Shown here: piece by piece, positions 8,438-20,101 of the stretch | Layout: each line of letters opens with the position of its first letter | How positions within the stretch are numbered: position 1 is the first letter of the stretch | Source of the DNA: Caulobacter rhizosphaerae | GTDB taxonomy: Bacteria; Pseudomonadota; Alphaproteobacteria; Caulobacterales; Caulobacteraceae | DNA length: 64,000 bases | NCBI RefSeq assembly: GCF_010977555.1 | Contig: NZ_CP048815.1 | Coordinates: forward strand, 806,001-870,000 | Direction: 5' to 3' | Program-made: the position numbers and the translations under genes | Notes under the pieces: generated by a model | The model's database searches: none | What the model was told of the DNA's origin: nothing | The model's input: only the letters and a program-made list of their open reading frames with translations

Positions 8438-10537
8438 ATGACCGAGGCGCCCATGAAAGACTTTGGCGCGACAGACGCCGCCGGCGCTGGCAAGCGCCGC
8501 CCCGACCTGCTGATCTGGGGCGCGGCGGTGTTCCTGGTCCTGGCCGCGGTGTTCGCCGCCGCCCCCGCCCTGCGGGCCGGTCCCGCCACCCTGGCGGGCC
8601 TGCTGCTGCTGGGCGGCGTCGCCGGCGTGGCGATCCTGGGCTTGGTGGCCATCCGCGCGTCAACCACGACCGGCGACCCCGAGCCCGAGGGCGCCGAGGC
8701 GTTCGTCGAGGCCTTGTCCGAGCCGGCCGCCGTCACCGCCGCCGACGGCCGCGTGCTGGCGGCCAATCTCGCCTGGGTCCAGGCCGTAGGCGACGCCCGA
8801 CGCCTGCCCCGTGGCGCGGCCGGGGCTCGTCTGTTCGCCGCCCTGGTCAAGGCCCGCGACGGCCAGCGCGCCGAGGGCACGTTGATCATCGCCGGCCAGG
8901 AGCGTCGCGCCGAGGCCGCCCGCCTGCGGGGCGGCCGCCTGCTGGTTCGCCTGCCGTCGGTGGTGGAGAAGGAGGTCTTCGTCCCGACCGCCGCTCCGGC
9001 TCCCGTGGTCGCCCAGTCCGCCCCGGCCCCGCGCACGCTGGACGCCTTCTCCGGCGCTTCGCCGTTCGGCGCGGCCCTGCTGGAGGGGCTGGACCCATTC
9101 AACTCGCGCGTCCTCGAGGCCAATCCTGCCCTGGCCGCCATGACGGGCGCCGTGCCGTCCGGCACGCTGTTCGGCGCCCTGATCGACCCGCCGTCCCGCG
9201 CCGAGGCCGAGACCCGCCTGGCCGAGGGCAAGAGCGGCCCGTTCGAGGTGCGCCTGGCCCGCGATCCCGCCCGCATCGCCCATCTCTATCTCTACCGCGC
9301 CGACGGGCGGCTGGTGGCCTATCTGATCGACGTCTCCGAGCAGAAGCAGATGGAGCTGCAGCTGGCCCAGGCCCAGAAGATGCAGGCCATCGGCCAGCTG
9401 GCCGGCGGCGTGGCCCACGACTTCAACAACCTGCTGACCGCCATCCAGCTGCGTCTGGACGAGCTGCTGCACCGCCATCCGGTCGGCGATCCGTCGTACG
9501 AGGGCCTCAACGAAATCCGCCAGACCGGCGTGCGCGCGGCCGACCTGGTCCGCAAGCTGCTGGCCTTCAGCCGCAAGCAAACCGTGCAGCGCGAAGTGCT
9601 GGAGCTGGGCGAGCTGATCAGCGAGTTCGAGGTCCTGCTGCGCCGCCTGTTGCGCGAGGACGTCAAGCTGGTCACCGACTACGGCCGCGACTTGCCGCAA
9701 GTGCGGGCCGACAAGAGCCAGCTCGAGACCGCCGTGATGAACCTGGCCGTCAACGCCCGCGACGCGGTGCGGGCGGCCAAGGGCGGCGGCGTCGTGCGCA
9801 TCCGCACCGCCCGCCTGACCCAGGACGAGGCCCAGAGCCTGGGCTTCCCCGGCGCCGAAGGCGACCAGGCCTTCATCGAGGTCAGCGACGACGGCCCCGG
9901 CATCCCGCCCGAGGTGATGGGCAAGATCTTCGACCCGTTCTTCACCACCAAGCCGGTGGGCGAGGGCACGGGCCTGGGCCTGGCGACCGTCTACGGCATC
10001 GTCAAGCAGAGCGACGGCTGGATCCACGTCCACAGCCGTCCGGGCGAGGGCGCGGCCTTCCGCATCTTCCTGCCCGTGCACGAACCGACCCCGGCCCAGC
10101 AGGCCGCCGCCGCGACCGCCGCGGCCGCCCCGGAGGCCAAGCCGCGCCCGCCGCGCGACCTGTCGGGCGCCGGCCGCATCCTGTTCGTCGAGGACGAGGA
10201 CGCCGTGCGCGGCGTCGCCGCCCGCCTGCTTCGCGCGAGGGGGTACGAGGTGCTGGAGGCCAGCGACGGCGAGGAGGCCCTGATCATCGCCGAGGAGCAC
10301 GCCGGCACGATCGACCTCCTGATCAGCGACGTGATCATGCCCGGCATCGACGGGCCGACCCTGCTGAAGAAGGCCCGCGCCTATCTGGGCAACGCGCCGG
10401 TGATGTTCATCAGCGGCTATGCCGAGGCCGAGTTTAGCGACCTCCTGGAAGGCGAGACGGGCGTGACCTTCCTGCCCAAGCCGATCGACATCAAGACCCT
10501 GGCCGAACGGGTCAAGCAGCAGCTGCAGGCGGCGTAG
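8438..10537 (+). CDS. cckA: Hybrid sensor histidine kinase CckA
   Basis: A 699-residue bifunctional kinase/phosphatase that phosphorylates CtrA and CpdR through ChpT in Caulobacter. In order: two membrane helices (about 27-75), PAS-like regions, a HisKA domain with phospho-accepting His in [14 protein letters not shown] (about H327), the HATPase_c domain with [10 protein letters not shown] and [13 protein letters not shown], an Ala/Pro linker, and a receiver domain with Asp in [13 protein letters not shown] (about D631). The position right after flhB matches Caulobacter crescentus, which supports orthology rather than just family membership. An internal ATG 15 bp downstream (8453) is an alternative start. 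GCTATTCT at 8373-8380 could be a -10 box. Confidence 0.95.
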   Translation: MTEAPMKDFGATDAAGAGKRRPDLLIWGAAVFLVLAAVFAAAPALRAGPATLAGLLLLGGVAGVAILGLVAIRASTTTGDPEPEGAEAFVEALSEPAAVTAADGRVLAANLAWVQAVGDARRLPRGAAGARLFAALVKARDGQRAEGTLIIAGQERRAEAARLRGGRLLVRLPSVVEKEVFVPTAAPAPVVAQSAPAPRTLDAFSGASPFGAALLEGLDPFNSRVLEANPALAAMTGAVPSGTLFGALIDPPSRAEAETRLAEGKSGPFEVRLARDPARIAHLYLYRADGRLVAYLIDVSEQKQMELQLAQAQKMQAIGQLAGGVAHDFNNLLTAIQLRLDELLHRHPVGDPSYEGLNEIRQTGVRAADLVRKLLAFSRKQTVQREVLELGELISEFEVLLRRLLREDVKLVTDYGRDLPQVRADKSQLETAVMNLAVNARDAVRAAKGGGVVRIRTARLTQDEAQSLGFPGAEGDQAFIEVSDDGPGIPPEVMGKIFDPFFTTKPVGEGTGLGLATVYGIVKQSDGWIHVHSRPGEGAAFRIFLPVHEPTPAQQAAAATAAAAPEAKPRPPRDLSGAGRILFVEDEDAVRGVAARLLRARGYEVLEASDGEEALIIAEEHAGTIDLLISDVIMPGIDGPTLLKKARAYLGNAPVMFISGYAEAEFSDLLEGETGVTFLPKPIDIKTLAERVKQQLQAA

Positions 10538-10722
10538 GGCCGATCAACCGGCAAATCCCCCCACGCCTCGGTCCTGGGGCGTGGACCTGTTCGCCAGCCG
10601 GGAGCGGTCCCGAGCTCGGCGAGAAAAAATCGCAAGGTCCCGGAAGAAAGCGCGCGGTCCCGTCGTTGGACGGATCAGGAAGCGGTGGAAGCGCCGCTCC
10701 GAGCCATCTTCAGGAGAAGACC

Positions 10723-11571
10723 ATGCGCAAGATCTCGTTCTTCATGACCGCCACGGCCGCCGCCATGCTGTTGGCCGCGCCGATGGCGCAAGCCCAGATT
10801 CTCGGCGGCGGCGGCGGCGGGCTGGGCGGCGGCCTCGGCGGAGGTCTCGGCGGCGGCTTGGGCGGCGGCCTGGGCGGACTGACCGGACAAGGGAGCGGCG
10901 CGCTGACCGGGGCCGGCCAGTTCGGGACGCCCGATGTTGGCGGCGTCGCCTCGCGGGCCACCGAGGCGACTGGGCGGGTGCGGGACCGCGCCACCGACGC
11001 CACCGGCCGGGTCCGCGACCACGCCGATCGCGCGACGCGGCGGGCCCGCGACACCGCCGGCGGCGTCCAGGGCCTGGCGCAGGGCGCCACCAGCAACGCC
11101 GCCGCCAGCGGTTCGGCCGCGGGGTCCGGCTCGGCCTCGGCCGCCGGCCAGTCCCTGACCGGCGCCCTGTCGGGCAATGGGGCCGGGAGCGGTTCGTTGA
11201 CGGCTCCGGACGCCAGCGGCGCGACCTCGCAGGCCGCCGGGACCGGTCGCAACACGGTCGGCGCGGCGCGCGACCGGGCGACCTCGGTCGCCTCGCGGGG
11301 GACGGGGCAGGCCCGCAACGTCCTGGGTTCGGCCCGTGACGCCGCCGGTTCCGCCAGCGCGGGCGGTTCCGGCGACGCCGACGCGGCCGGCGGCCTGACC
11401 GGCGACGGTCTGTCCGGTTCGCTGACTGGCTCGGGGTCGAGCAACGCCACGACCAGCCAGGGCTCGACCGGCAACAGCGGCTCGCTGGGCCTGTCGGGCT
11501 CGGCCTCGCGCCATGGGGCCAACGCCTCGGCCAACGGCGCCGGCTCGGGCGACGTCAAGGTCGGCAACTAG
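10723..11571 (+). CDS. Secreted Gly/Ser/Ala-rich low-complexity protein
   Basis: A 282-residue protein with a Sec signal peptide (MRKISFFMTATAAAMLLAAP, cleaved near AQA-QI). It continues with a (LGGGLGG)n block at about residues 30-55, then arginine/aspartate repeats of the type RDRATDATGRVRDHADRATR, and a long Ser/Gly/Ala tail. The start was chosen at 10723 because it begins the signal peptide and has AGGAGA 6 bp upstream. I do not recognise a family. Composition suggests an extended or disordered envelope or extracellular protein. No function is assigned. Confidence 0.75.
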   Translation: MRKISFFMTATAAAMLLAAPMAQAQILGGGGGGLGGGLGGGLGGGLGGGLGGLTGQGSGALTGAGQFGTPDVGGVASRATEATGRVRDRATDATGRVRDHADRATRRARDTAGGVQGLAQGATSNAAASGSAAGSGSASAAGQSLTGALSGNGAGSGSLTAPDASGATSQAAGTGRNTVGAARDRATSVASRGTGQARNVLGSARDAAGSASAGGSGDADAAGGLTGDGLSGSLTGSGSSNATTSQGSTGNSGSLGLSGSASRHGANASANGAGSGDVKVGN

Positions 11572-11696
11572 CCCGACCGCTCCGGATCGATCGGAAAGGG
11601 CGTCGCCACAGGGCGGCGTCCTTTTCGCATATCGATGTTCGCTATCGTGCTAGGGTCTGGCGCCGGTTCGAGCCGGCTCACCAGGGGGACGACCAG

Positions 11697-12329
11697 ATGC
11701 CTAGCCACGCCGCGATCCGACCGCCGAGTCCGATCCTCCTCGCCTTGACCCTCGCCGCCTGGGTGGTGTCGACGCCGGCGGCCTGGGCCCAGCGGCCAGT
11801 CATCCGAATGCCCGTGCAAGCCGCCCCGGCCCAGCCGCCGGCGACCAATCCGCTGCTGAAGATGCCCGCCGGGACGATCACCAGCGCCGCCGATCCGCTG
11901 GAGCTGCTCAAGCAGGTCAACATCCTGCGCGGCCAGGTCGCGACGCTACAGCAGCAGACGGCGACCTTGCAGGGCCAGGTCAGCGACCAAGCCCATATGA
12001 TCGACAGCCTGAAGAATGGGCTGGCGACCGTTTCGCTGAAGGGAATCGCCAACACCAACGACCTGGTGGCCGTCAACGGCGGCTTGGCCAGCCTGCAGAG
12101 CGAGTTGGCCAACGTGAAGGGGCAGTTGGGGAGCGTGAAGAGTGACTTGGGGACCGTGAAGAGCGACGCGGCGACCCTGAAGTCGAACTTCGACTCTCAC
12201 GGGCACTATCACAAGTTCGCCTACGACCTTAATGGCCAGCAGAAGATCGACGCGATGCTGACTTCGGGGCCGTCGGTCTATTGCAAGAAGACCAAGGACG
12301 GCAACAGCTGGATCTGCAATCAGCCATAA
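11697..12329 (+). CDS. Secreted coiled-coil protein, unknown
   Basis: A 210-residue protein with a signal peptide (about 1-31, ending AWA-QRP). A proline-rich stretch follows, then a coiled coil at about 65-165 with repeated LKQ, LQQQTATLQGQV and LANVKGQLGSVKSDLGTVK heptads. The short C-terminal domain has two cysteines (YCKKTKDGNSWICNQ) and a histidine-rich HGHYHKF segment. AGGGGGA lies just before the ATG. No family recognised. Shape suggests a periplasmic or cell-surface oligomer. It ends upstream of a shared terminator facing rpoD. Confidence 0.75.
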   Translation: MPSHAAIRPPSPILLALTLAAWVVSTPAAWAQRPVIRMPVQAAPAQPPATNPLLKMPAGTITSAADPLELLKQVNILRGQVATLQQQTATLQGQVSDQAHMIDSLKNGLATVSLKGIANTNDLVAVNGGLASLQSELANVKGQLGSVKSDLGTVKSDAATLKSNFDSHGHYHKFAYDLNGQQKIDAMLTSGPSVYCKKTKDGNSWICNQP

Positions 12330-12370
12330 TTAGAGGTCCCGTAGTTCCGGCTTGACGCCCAACACTCGAT

Positions 12371-12398
12371 TGGGGACAGGCCCATGGGCCGGTCCCCA
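12371..12398. repeat. 28-bp palindrome, REP-like (GGGGACAGGCCC type)
   Basis: Second copy of the element at 5994-6021, with one mismatch between its arms (GGGCCGGTCCCC on the right). It lies directly after the secreted coiled-coil gene and before the terminator. Confidence 0.85.
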
Positions 12399-12417
12399 GC
12401 CCGTTTCATGCGAACAA

Positions 12418-12450
12418 AAAAGCCCGCCCCATTGTCCGGGGCGGGCTTTT
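12418..12450. terminator. rpoD: Bidirectional terminator between rpoD and the coiled-coil gene
   Basis: A 13-bp perfect stem, AAAAGCCCGCCCC (12418-12430) with GGGGCGGGCTTTT (12438-12450), with a 7-nt loop. An A run on the left (12416 onward) supplies the U tract for minus-strand transcripts and TTTT serves the plus strand. It lies 27 bp past the rpoD stop. Confidence 0.92.
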
Positions 12451-12477
12451 CCATTCAGGCTTGGCGGTCTCGAGCGC

Positions 12478-14430
<1,953 letters not shown>

Positions 14431-15107
14431 TCAGGTCTCCGAAACGACGCGGCGCCGAAATCTGGCGCACGTCGAGAATGTGTCCGTGATGGGTCGCCTG
14501 CGCATCGCGCCCTGTCGTCCGTGCAAGCTGTCCAGTGAACCGCTGAAAAAATTCTCAAGATAAACGCCTGACACGCGCGGAAGAGCCATGGGCTAACGCT
14601 CCGCGAGCAGGGCTCTTTACGGAGGCGTCGTCTTCGTGCGCGATCAGCGTCGACCCTTGAGGGTTTCGGCGGCCACTGGGACTTGGCGGCGGCGAGGGTG
14701 ACATCCTGTTTCAAGGAGGGCGCGCGCATGAGAATGGCGGCCCGAGCGATGTCAATCAGCAGCGTGGCAAATCCTTGAGTCGCCAGATGGCGTTGCATGA
14801 CGCGTGAGTCAAGATGTGAAGAGGGTAATCGGCCCGTCTTGTCGCGCCCGAGGCGCGACGGCCTCAAGATTTGGGGCGAAACGATCTTTGCGTGTGGCTG
14901 CGGCATATTCGCCTACAGCTAGAAACAAAACCCTTTCACCACGCTTTTCAGCGACACTCGAGGTTCGGCCATGGATCGGCGGACGTCGCGACACCGCGTG
15001 GGGAGCATCAGATGGGCAGGAAGCGACGCCACCGGGGTCAGCGGTCCTTGCGCGCGATTCAAGGTCGCGCTCGCCGGCCGAAGAGCTGAGGGAACCGACC
15101 CGCGCCC
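14431..15107. other. Long divergent intergenic region between rpoD and a histidine kinase gene
   Basis: 677 bp without a supported gene. It must carry the rpoD promoter(s) (leftward) and the kinase promoter (rightward). An imperfect hairpin with arms AGAGCC and GGCTCT is visible around 14583-14620. The stretch is less GC-biased than the flanking genes. Short frames in all phases have no recognisable content. Confidence 0.5.
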
Positions 15108-17042
15108 ATGTTTTCGACGCCCAGCCCGGATCAGAGCGCGAACGGCCATCACCGGCCGCAACCCTCCGCGCGCCATAGCCGCCATCTGCTGATCATCAGC
15201 GCCGTCATCTTCGTCATCGCCCAGAGCCTAGTCGTGATGCTCGGCTTCGCGGGCATGGCGGTTTCCAACGTGGCGCGCGCCTATGTCGCCGGCGAGGCGC
15301 AGTACTCGAAGGCGCAGAAGGAAGCGGTGATCTCGCTGATGCGCTACGTCCAGTCGGGCTCGGACGCCGACTTCGCGATGTTCCGCGCGGCGTTGGAGGC
15401 GCCCAAGGGAGACCAGGCGGCGCGATACGCGCTGGAATCGACGCCGGCCGACTTCCGCGCCGCCAGGGCCGGCTTCCTGCGGGGGCGAAACGCCAGCGAC
15501 GACATCCCGGCGATCATCTCGGGCTTCGTGATCATGCGGCGCTGGGCGCCCTTCGCCCGGGCGGTCGAGAGCTGGCGCGAGGGCGACCGGCAGTTCATGG
15601 CCTTGGAGCAGCTTGGCGAGCGGATCCGGCGCGGCGGATCGACCGACGCCGAGAAAGCGGCCTATCTGGCCGAGGCCGGCGCGTTGGACCGGTCCGCCTC
15701 GGCCCATGAGCGGCAGTTCTCGGACCAGATGGGTCGGGTCGCGCGCCTCGCGGCCGGGCTGGCCTACGCCGCGGTGGCCGGGCTCAGTCTCGCCGTCTGC
15801 GCGATCGGCGTCTGGGTGGCCTGGCGGGTGCACACGGTCTGGGTTCGAACCTCCGAGGCCCTGGCCGAGGCCCGCGACCGAGCCGAGCAGGCCAACCGCG
15901 CCAAGAGCGATTTCCTGGCCAATGTCAGCCACGAGATTCGCACGCCCTTGAACGGGGTTCTCGGGATGGTGCAGATCATGCGGCGCGAAGAGCGCGAAGC
16001 CGGCCAAAGGCAGCGGCTCGACGTGATCGCCGACGCCGGACAGACGCTATTGTCCGTTCTCGATGGGGTGCTGGACCTCTCGAAGATCGACGCCGGCCGG
16101 CTGGAGATGGAGCTTCAGCCGTTCGACATCGAGGAGGTCGTCAGGCTGGCGACGGCCGCCCACGCCGCCATGGCCGAGCAGAGCGAGGTATGCTTCCGCG
16201 TCGAATGGCGTCCGGAGGCGCGAGGAATCTGGTGCGGCGACGGCGGCAAGCTGCGCCAGGTGCTCTCGAATCTGGTCTCGAACGCACACAAGTTCACGGC
16301 GCGCGGGTCCATCGTGCTGCGGATCGGGCCGACGCCGGATGGTCTCGGATTCGAGGTGGCCGACACGGGACTTGGCATCGCGGGCGACAAGCAGGCGTTG
16401 GTCTTCGAGCCGTTCACCCAGGCGGACGCCTCCATGACTCGCCGGTTCGGCGGAACCGGCCTGGGCCTGGCGATCTGTCGTCAGTTTGTCCGGTTGATGG
16501 GCGGCGACCTGAGGCTGCTGAGCCAGCTGGGCGTCGGCTCGACCTTTTCGTTCGAGCTGCCCCTGGCGCGCGGCGAGCGAAAGACGCCGTCAGGCGAACC
16601 TGGGCAGGGACAGGCGCTGGAGCGGGCCTCGCGGCCTGTCCGCATTCTGGCGGCCGAGGACAATCCCATCAATCAGTTGATCTTGCGGGCCCTGTTGGAG
16701 CCCTTCGACATCGCGTTGACGGTGGTCGCCGATGGCCGGGAGGCGGTCGAGGCGTGGGGAAGCGAGGCCTTCGATCTGATCCTCATGGACATCCAGATGC
16801 CTATCCTGAACGGAACCGACGCGACCGTCGAGATCCGCGCACGCGAGCGTTTGAGGGGCCTCCAACGCATCCCCATCGTCGCGCTCACGGCGAACGTCAT
16901 GCATCACCAGATCGAGGGTTATGTTCAGGCCGGCATGGACGGGCATGTCTCCAAGCCCATCGAGATATCCGAACTGCTTGGCGCCATCGAAACGGCCCTG
17001 GCCGCGAACGGGACGTCGGAGGACGACGCGCGGGTCGCCTAG
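15108..17042 (+). CDS. Membrane hybrid sensor histidine kinase with C-terminal receiver
   Basis: 644 residues. Two membrane helices (about 26-50 and 212-238) bracket a periplasmic sensor region of about 160 residues with no recognised fold. A short coiled coil (ALAEARDRAEQANRAKSDFL) leads to the HisKA box SHEIRTPLNGVLGMVQIM (His about 275). The HATPase_c domain follows with NLVSNAHKF, VADTGLGIAG and GTGLGLAICRQFVRLMGG. The receiver at the C-terminus has phospho-acceptor Asp in LILMDIQMPILNG (about D561) and ends VSKPIEISELLGAIE. The partner phosphotransferase or regulator is not in the window. It lies on the plus strand between rpoD and dnaG, which are usually adjacent, and so looks inserted there. 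Confidence 0.92.
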   Translation: MFSTPSPDQSANGHHRPQPSARHSRHLLIISAVIFVIAQSLVVMLGFAGMAVSNVARAYVAGEAQYSKAQKEAVISLMRYVQSGSDADFAMFRAALEAPKGDQAARYALESTPADFRAARAGFLRGRNASDDIPAIISGFVIMRRWAPFARAVESWREGDRQFMALEQLGERIRRGGSTDAEKAAYLAEAGALDRSASAHERQFSDQMGRVARLAAGLAYAAVAGLSLAVCAIGVWVAWRVHTVWVRTSEALAEARDRAEQANRAKSDFLANVSHEIRTPLNGVLGMVQIMRREEREAGQRQRLDVIADAGQTLLSVLDGVLDLSKIDAGRLEMELQPFDIEEVVRLATAAHAAMAEQSEVCFRVEWRPEARGIWCGDGGKLRQVLSNLVSNAHKFTARGSIVLRIGPTPDGLGFEVADTGLGIAGDKQALVFEPFTQADASMTRRFGGTGLGLAICRQFVRLMGGDLRLLSQLGVGSTFSFELPLARGERKTPSGEPGQGQALERASRPVRILAAEDNPINQLILRALLEPFDIALTVVADGREAVEAWGSEAFDLILMDIQMPILNGTDATVEIRARERLRGLQRIPIVALTANVMHHQIEGYVQAGMDGHVSKPIEISELLGAIETALAANGTSEDDARVA

Positions 17043-17073
17043 AGTCTGCCGGGTCATCTGATCCCGGCGCGGC

Positions 17074-18966
17074 CTAGCTGGCCGCCTGCCAGAATTCCAG
17101 CCCGCTGATCTGGCGCTCCAACACCGCGATGCGGGTGCGCAGGTCGCGGGTGGCGGCCAGGGTTCCAGCGGTGACCGCCTCTCGGCGTAGAGCCTCCAGG
17201 GCGCGCTCGCTGTCGGCGATCTCGATCAGCGCCTCGTAGCAGGCGGACCACAGGGCGCGGGCCTGGTGGGCCTCCATCTTCGGATCCAGGAACGGCGCGC
17301 TGATCGCCGCGGCCACGCGCTCGGCCTCCGTCAGCTGCGGGCCCAAGCCCTTGCGGTTGAGGATGTCGCGGAACGGCACGTCGTCGCTGATCTCGTCGGC
17401 CAGGGCCTCGAACAGCTCGATCGCCAGCGGGGCCAGGCGCGGGTCGCCGAAGCCGACGCGCTCGACCGCCTCGTCATAAGGACGGGCCCAGGCGGGATGG
17501 CGCAGGGCGGCCACGGCCACGGCGGCGTGGAAGGGGTTCAGCCGCGTGGTGATCTGCGCCCGGGCCACGCCGCGGATGCCCGGATCGGGTGGACCGCGAT
17601 CACGGCCGCCCTTCCATTGACCGCGCGGGACGAACGGACGACCGCCGCCGTCGCCGAAACCGCCGCCGAAAGCCGGCTTGGGAAACAGAGCGTCCAGCTT
17701 GGCGTAGAGATCGTCGCGATAGGCGGCCGACAGGTCCTTGTCGGCGATCGTCCCGGCGGCGGCGCGCAGGCGCTGCTTGAAGCCGGCCTTGCGCTCGGGG
17801 GTGTCCAGCGGTTCCAGGTCGCGCTCGCGGGCGAACAGGGCGTCGACGAACGGCGTGGTCTGGGTCAGCTGGGCCTTGAGGGCCGTTGGGCCCTGCTCGC
17901 GCAGCACGTCGTCGGGATCCTTGCCGCCGACCACGATCGAGAACTTGAACGAGCGGCCGGGCTTGAGCAGCGGCAGGGCGCGGTCGATGGCCCGGCTGGC
18001 GGCCCGCTGGCCGGCCTTGTCGCCGTCGAAGCTGAGGGTGGGCTCGGGATGCAGGCGCCACAGCACCTCCATCTGCTCTTCGGTCATGGCCGTGCCCATC
18101 GGGGCCACGGCCGGCAGACCGGCGCGCTGACAGGCGACGACGTCCATGTAGCCCTCGACCACCAGCAGCGGGGTCTGTTCGGTGGGCGCGGCGGCCTGGG
18201 CGGCGTGCAGCAGCTTGCGGGCCTCGTACAGGCCGTACAGCAGCCGGCCCTTGTGGAAGAGCGTGGTCTCCGGCCCGTTCAGGTACTTGGCGCGGGCCTG
18301 GGGATCCATGGCCCGGCCGCCGAACGACACCACCCGGCCCCGGGTGTCGGTGATCGGGAAGATGATGCGGTCGCGGAACCGGTCATAGGGCTGGCCGCCG
18401 TCCTCCGGGGCGATCAGCAGGCCCGCTTCGACCAGCTCGGCCGGCTTGGCGCCCTTGGCGACCAAGTAGTCCTTCAGCGCCGTGCGGCCGTTCGGCGAGA
18501 AGCCGATGCGAAACCGGCTCCACTGGTCCTCGGGCAGGGCGCGGCGGGCCAGGTAGTCGCGGGCGGCCTGGCCGACCGGACGGCGCAGCTCGCTCTCGAA
18601 CCAGGCGGCGGCCAGCTCCATCCAGTCGGTCAGGGTGGCGCGCTTCTTGTCGTCCTGGGCGGCGCGGGCGTCGGGCTCCGGCAGGGCCATGCCCGCCTCG
18701 GCCGCCAGCCGCTCGACCGCCTCGGTGAAGGTCAGCCGCTCGGTCTCCTGCAGATAGGAGATGATGTCGCCGTGCTTGCCGCTGGAGAAGCAGTGGTAGA
18801 AGCCCTTGTCGTCGTTGACGAAGAACGACGGGCTCTTTTCCTTGGTGAACGGCGACAGCCCCGCATATTCGCGCCCCTGCCGCCGCAGCTTCACCGACTT
18901 CCCGATCACGTCGGAAGGGCGAAGACGTTGCTTCAGTTCGTCGAGGAAGTGGTCGTCGAAACGCAT
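17074..18966 (-). CDS. dnaG: DNA primase with degenerate zinc-binding domain
   Basis: 630 residues from the ATG at 18966 (MRFDDHFLDELKQRLRP, the usual alphaproteobacterial start); the frame is open 42 bp further upstream. The N-terminal CHC2-like domain reads YAGLSPFTKEKSPSF and FYHCFSSGKHGD. Three of the four zinc ligands found in E. coli DnaG (CPFH and CFGC) are replaced here (SPFT and CFSS). The RNA polymerase/TOPRIM core follows with FPITDTRGRVVSFGGRA, VVEGYMDVVACQRAG and SFDGDKAGQRAASRA. The C-terminal helicase-interaction region is at about 450-630. It makes RNA primers at the replication fork. Confidence 0.97.
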   Translation of the reverse strand: MRFDDHFLDELKQRLRPSDVIGKSVKLRRQGREYAGLSPFTKEKSPSFFVNDDKGFYHCFSSGKHGDIISYLQETERLTFTEAVERLAAEAGMALPEPDARAAQDDKKRATLTDWMELAAAWFESELRRPVGQAARDYLARRALPEDQWSRFRIGFSPNGRTALKDYLVAKGAKPAELVEAGLLIAPEDGGQPYDRFRDRIIFPITDTRGRVVSFGGRAMDPQARAKYLNGPETTLFHKGRLLYGLYEARKLLHAAQAAAPTEQTPLLVVEGYMDVVACQRAGLPAVAPMGTAMTEEQMEVLWRLHPEPTLSFDGDKAGQRAASRAIDRALPLLKPGRSFKFSIVVGGKDPDDVLREQGPTALKAQLTQTTPFVDALFARERDLEPLDTPERKAGFKQRLRAAAGTIADKDLSAAYRDDLYAKLDALFPKPAFGGGFGDGGGRPFVPRGQWKGGRDRGPPDPGIRGVARAQITTRLNPFHAAVAVAALRHPAWARPYDEAVERVGFGDPRLAPLAIELFEALADEISDDVPFRDILNRKGLGPQLTEAERVAAAISAPFLDPKMEAHQARALWSACYEALIEIADSERALEALRREAVTAGTLAATRDLRTRIAVLERQISGLEFWQAAS

Positions 18967-19065
18967 GGCGGCTGGCGCCAACATAGGCCCAGCCGGCGGA
19001 TTCCGCACGCCGGATGATCAGTTCGTCCAGAGTTGGATGAGCTTTGTGGATAATCAGCGCGGGCC

Positions 19066-19144
19066 GGGGACATGCCCTTGCGGCCCGTCCCCATGTTCAA
19101 AGCGCCGCCTCTGCTTTGGGGACACGCCGCAAGGGCATGTCCCC
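19066..19144. repeat. Inverted pair of 27-bp palindromes (GGGGACAYGCCCTTGCGG type)
   Basis: Two copies of one imperfect palindrome, at 19066-19092 and 19118-19144, in opposite orientation with a 25-bp spacer, so the pair forms one large hairpin. An identical arrangement occurs at 27373-27451. The arrangement resembles REP/BIME elements. It lies between the dnaG start and the end of the EamA gene. Confidence 0.88.
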
Positions 19145-19148
19145 GGTC

Positions 19149-20036
19149 TCAAACCGGCGCCAGAAACCGCATCCGCACCTTCGGCCAGAACATGTTCACC
19201 GCCAGCCCGGCCAGCACCAGCGCCGCGGCCAGCAGCTTCCAGCCCGGCAGGCTCTCGTGCAGCAGGATCGCCGAGGCGCCCATGCCGAACACCGGCACCA
19301 GCAGGGCCATGGGCGTCACCGTCGCGGCCGGGTGGCGGGCCAGGAGCCAGCCCCAGGCCGCATAGCCGAACATGGTGTTTCCCACCGCCTGCCAGGCCAC
19401 CGCGCCCCAGGTCAGGGCGTCGGCGTTTCTCACGCCGGCCACCATGGCCGGCCAGCCCTCCAGCCACAGCGCCATCAGGAACAGCGGCGGGATCGAGAAC
19501 AGGCTGGCCCAGACCACATAGGCCAGCATGTTCACCGTGCCGGCCTGGCGGGCGACGATGTTGCCGCCGGCCCAGCTGGCGGCGGCCAGCAGGATCAGCA
19601 GCACCCCCAGCGGCGTGGCGGCCCCGCCGCCATGGGCGGCGATCAGCACGATGCCCGAGGCGGCCAGCAGCAGGGCGGCGACCTGGAACGGCTGCACCTT
19701 CTCGCCGCTGATCTTCATGGCCATGCCGATGGTGAAGAACACCTGGGTCTGCACCACCAGCGAGGCCAGGCCCGGCGAGATGTGGCCCTTCATGGCCACG
19801 AACAGCAGGCCGAACTGCCCCGCCCCGATCAGGACGCCATAGGCCGCCAGGTTCCTCCACGGGACCTGCGGCCGCTTGACGAAGAACACGACGGGCAGCA
19901 GCACCAGGGTGAAGCGCAGGGTGGCGAACAGCAGTGGCGGCAGATGGTCCAGCGCCACCCGGATGACCACGAAATTGGTCCCCCAGACCGCCACCACGGC
20001 CAGGGCGAGCAGGAAGTGGCGCAGCGGCAGCGACAT
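19149..20036 (-). CDS. EamA/DMT-family membrane exporter
   Basis: 295 residues with about ten transmembrane helices and the internal duplication of the drug/metabolite transporter family. The first half starts MSLPLRHFLLALAVVAVWGTNFVVI and the second includes LLILLAAASWAGGNIVAR. The ATG at 20036 was chosen because it begins directly before the first EamA helix; the frame runs on upstream but without membrane character. The family exports amino acids or other small metabolites; the substrate is unknown. It stands alone, downstream of the convergent or divergent neighbours. Confidence 0.9.
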   Translation of the reverse strand: MSLPLRHFLLALAVVAVWGTNFVVIRVALDHLPPLLFATLRFTLVLLPVVFFVKRPQVPWRNLAAYGVLIGAGQFGLLFVAMKGHISPGLASLVVQTQVFFTIGMAMKISGEKVQPFQVAALLLAASGIVLIAAHGGGAATPLGVLLILLAAASWAGGNIVARQAGTVNMLAYVVWASLFSIPPLFLMALWLEGWPAMVAGVRNADALTWGAVAWQAVGNTMFGYAAWGWLLARHPAATVTPMALLVPVFGMGASAILLHESLPGWKLLAAALVLAGLAVNMFWPKVRMRFLAPV

Positions 20037-20101
20037 CGGCGGTCTCCGGACGAACTGCGCCGTATCTAGGCTTTCCCGACGGGCGACGCCACGCCCCAGA
20101 C

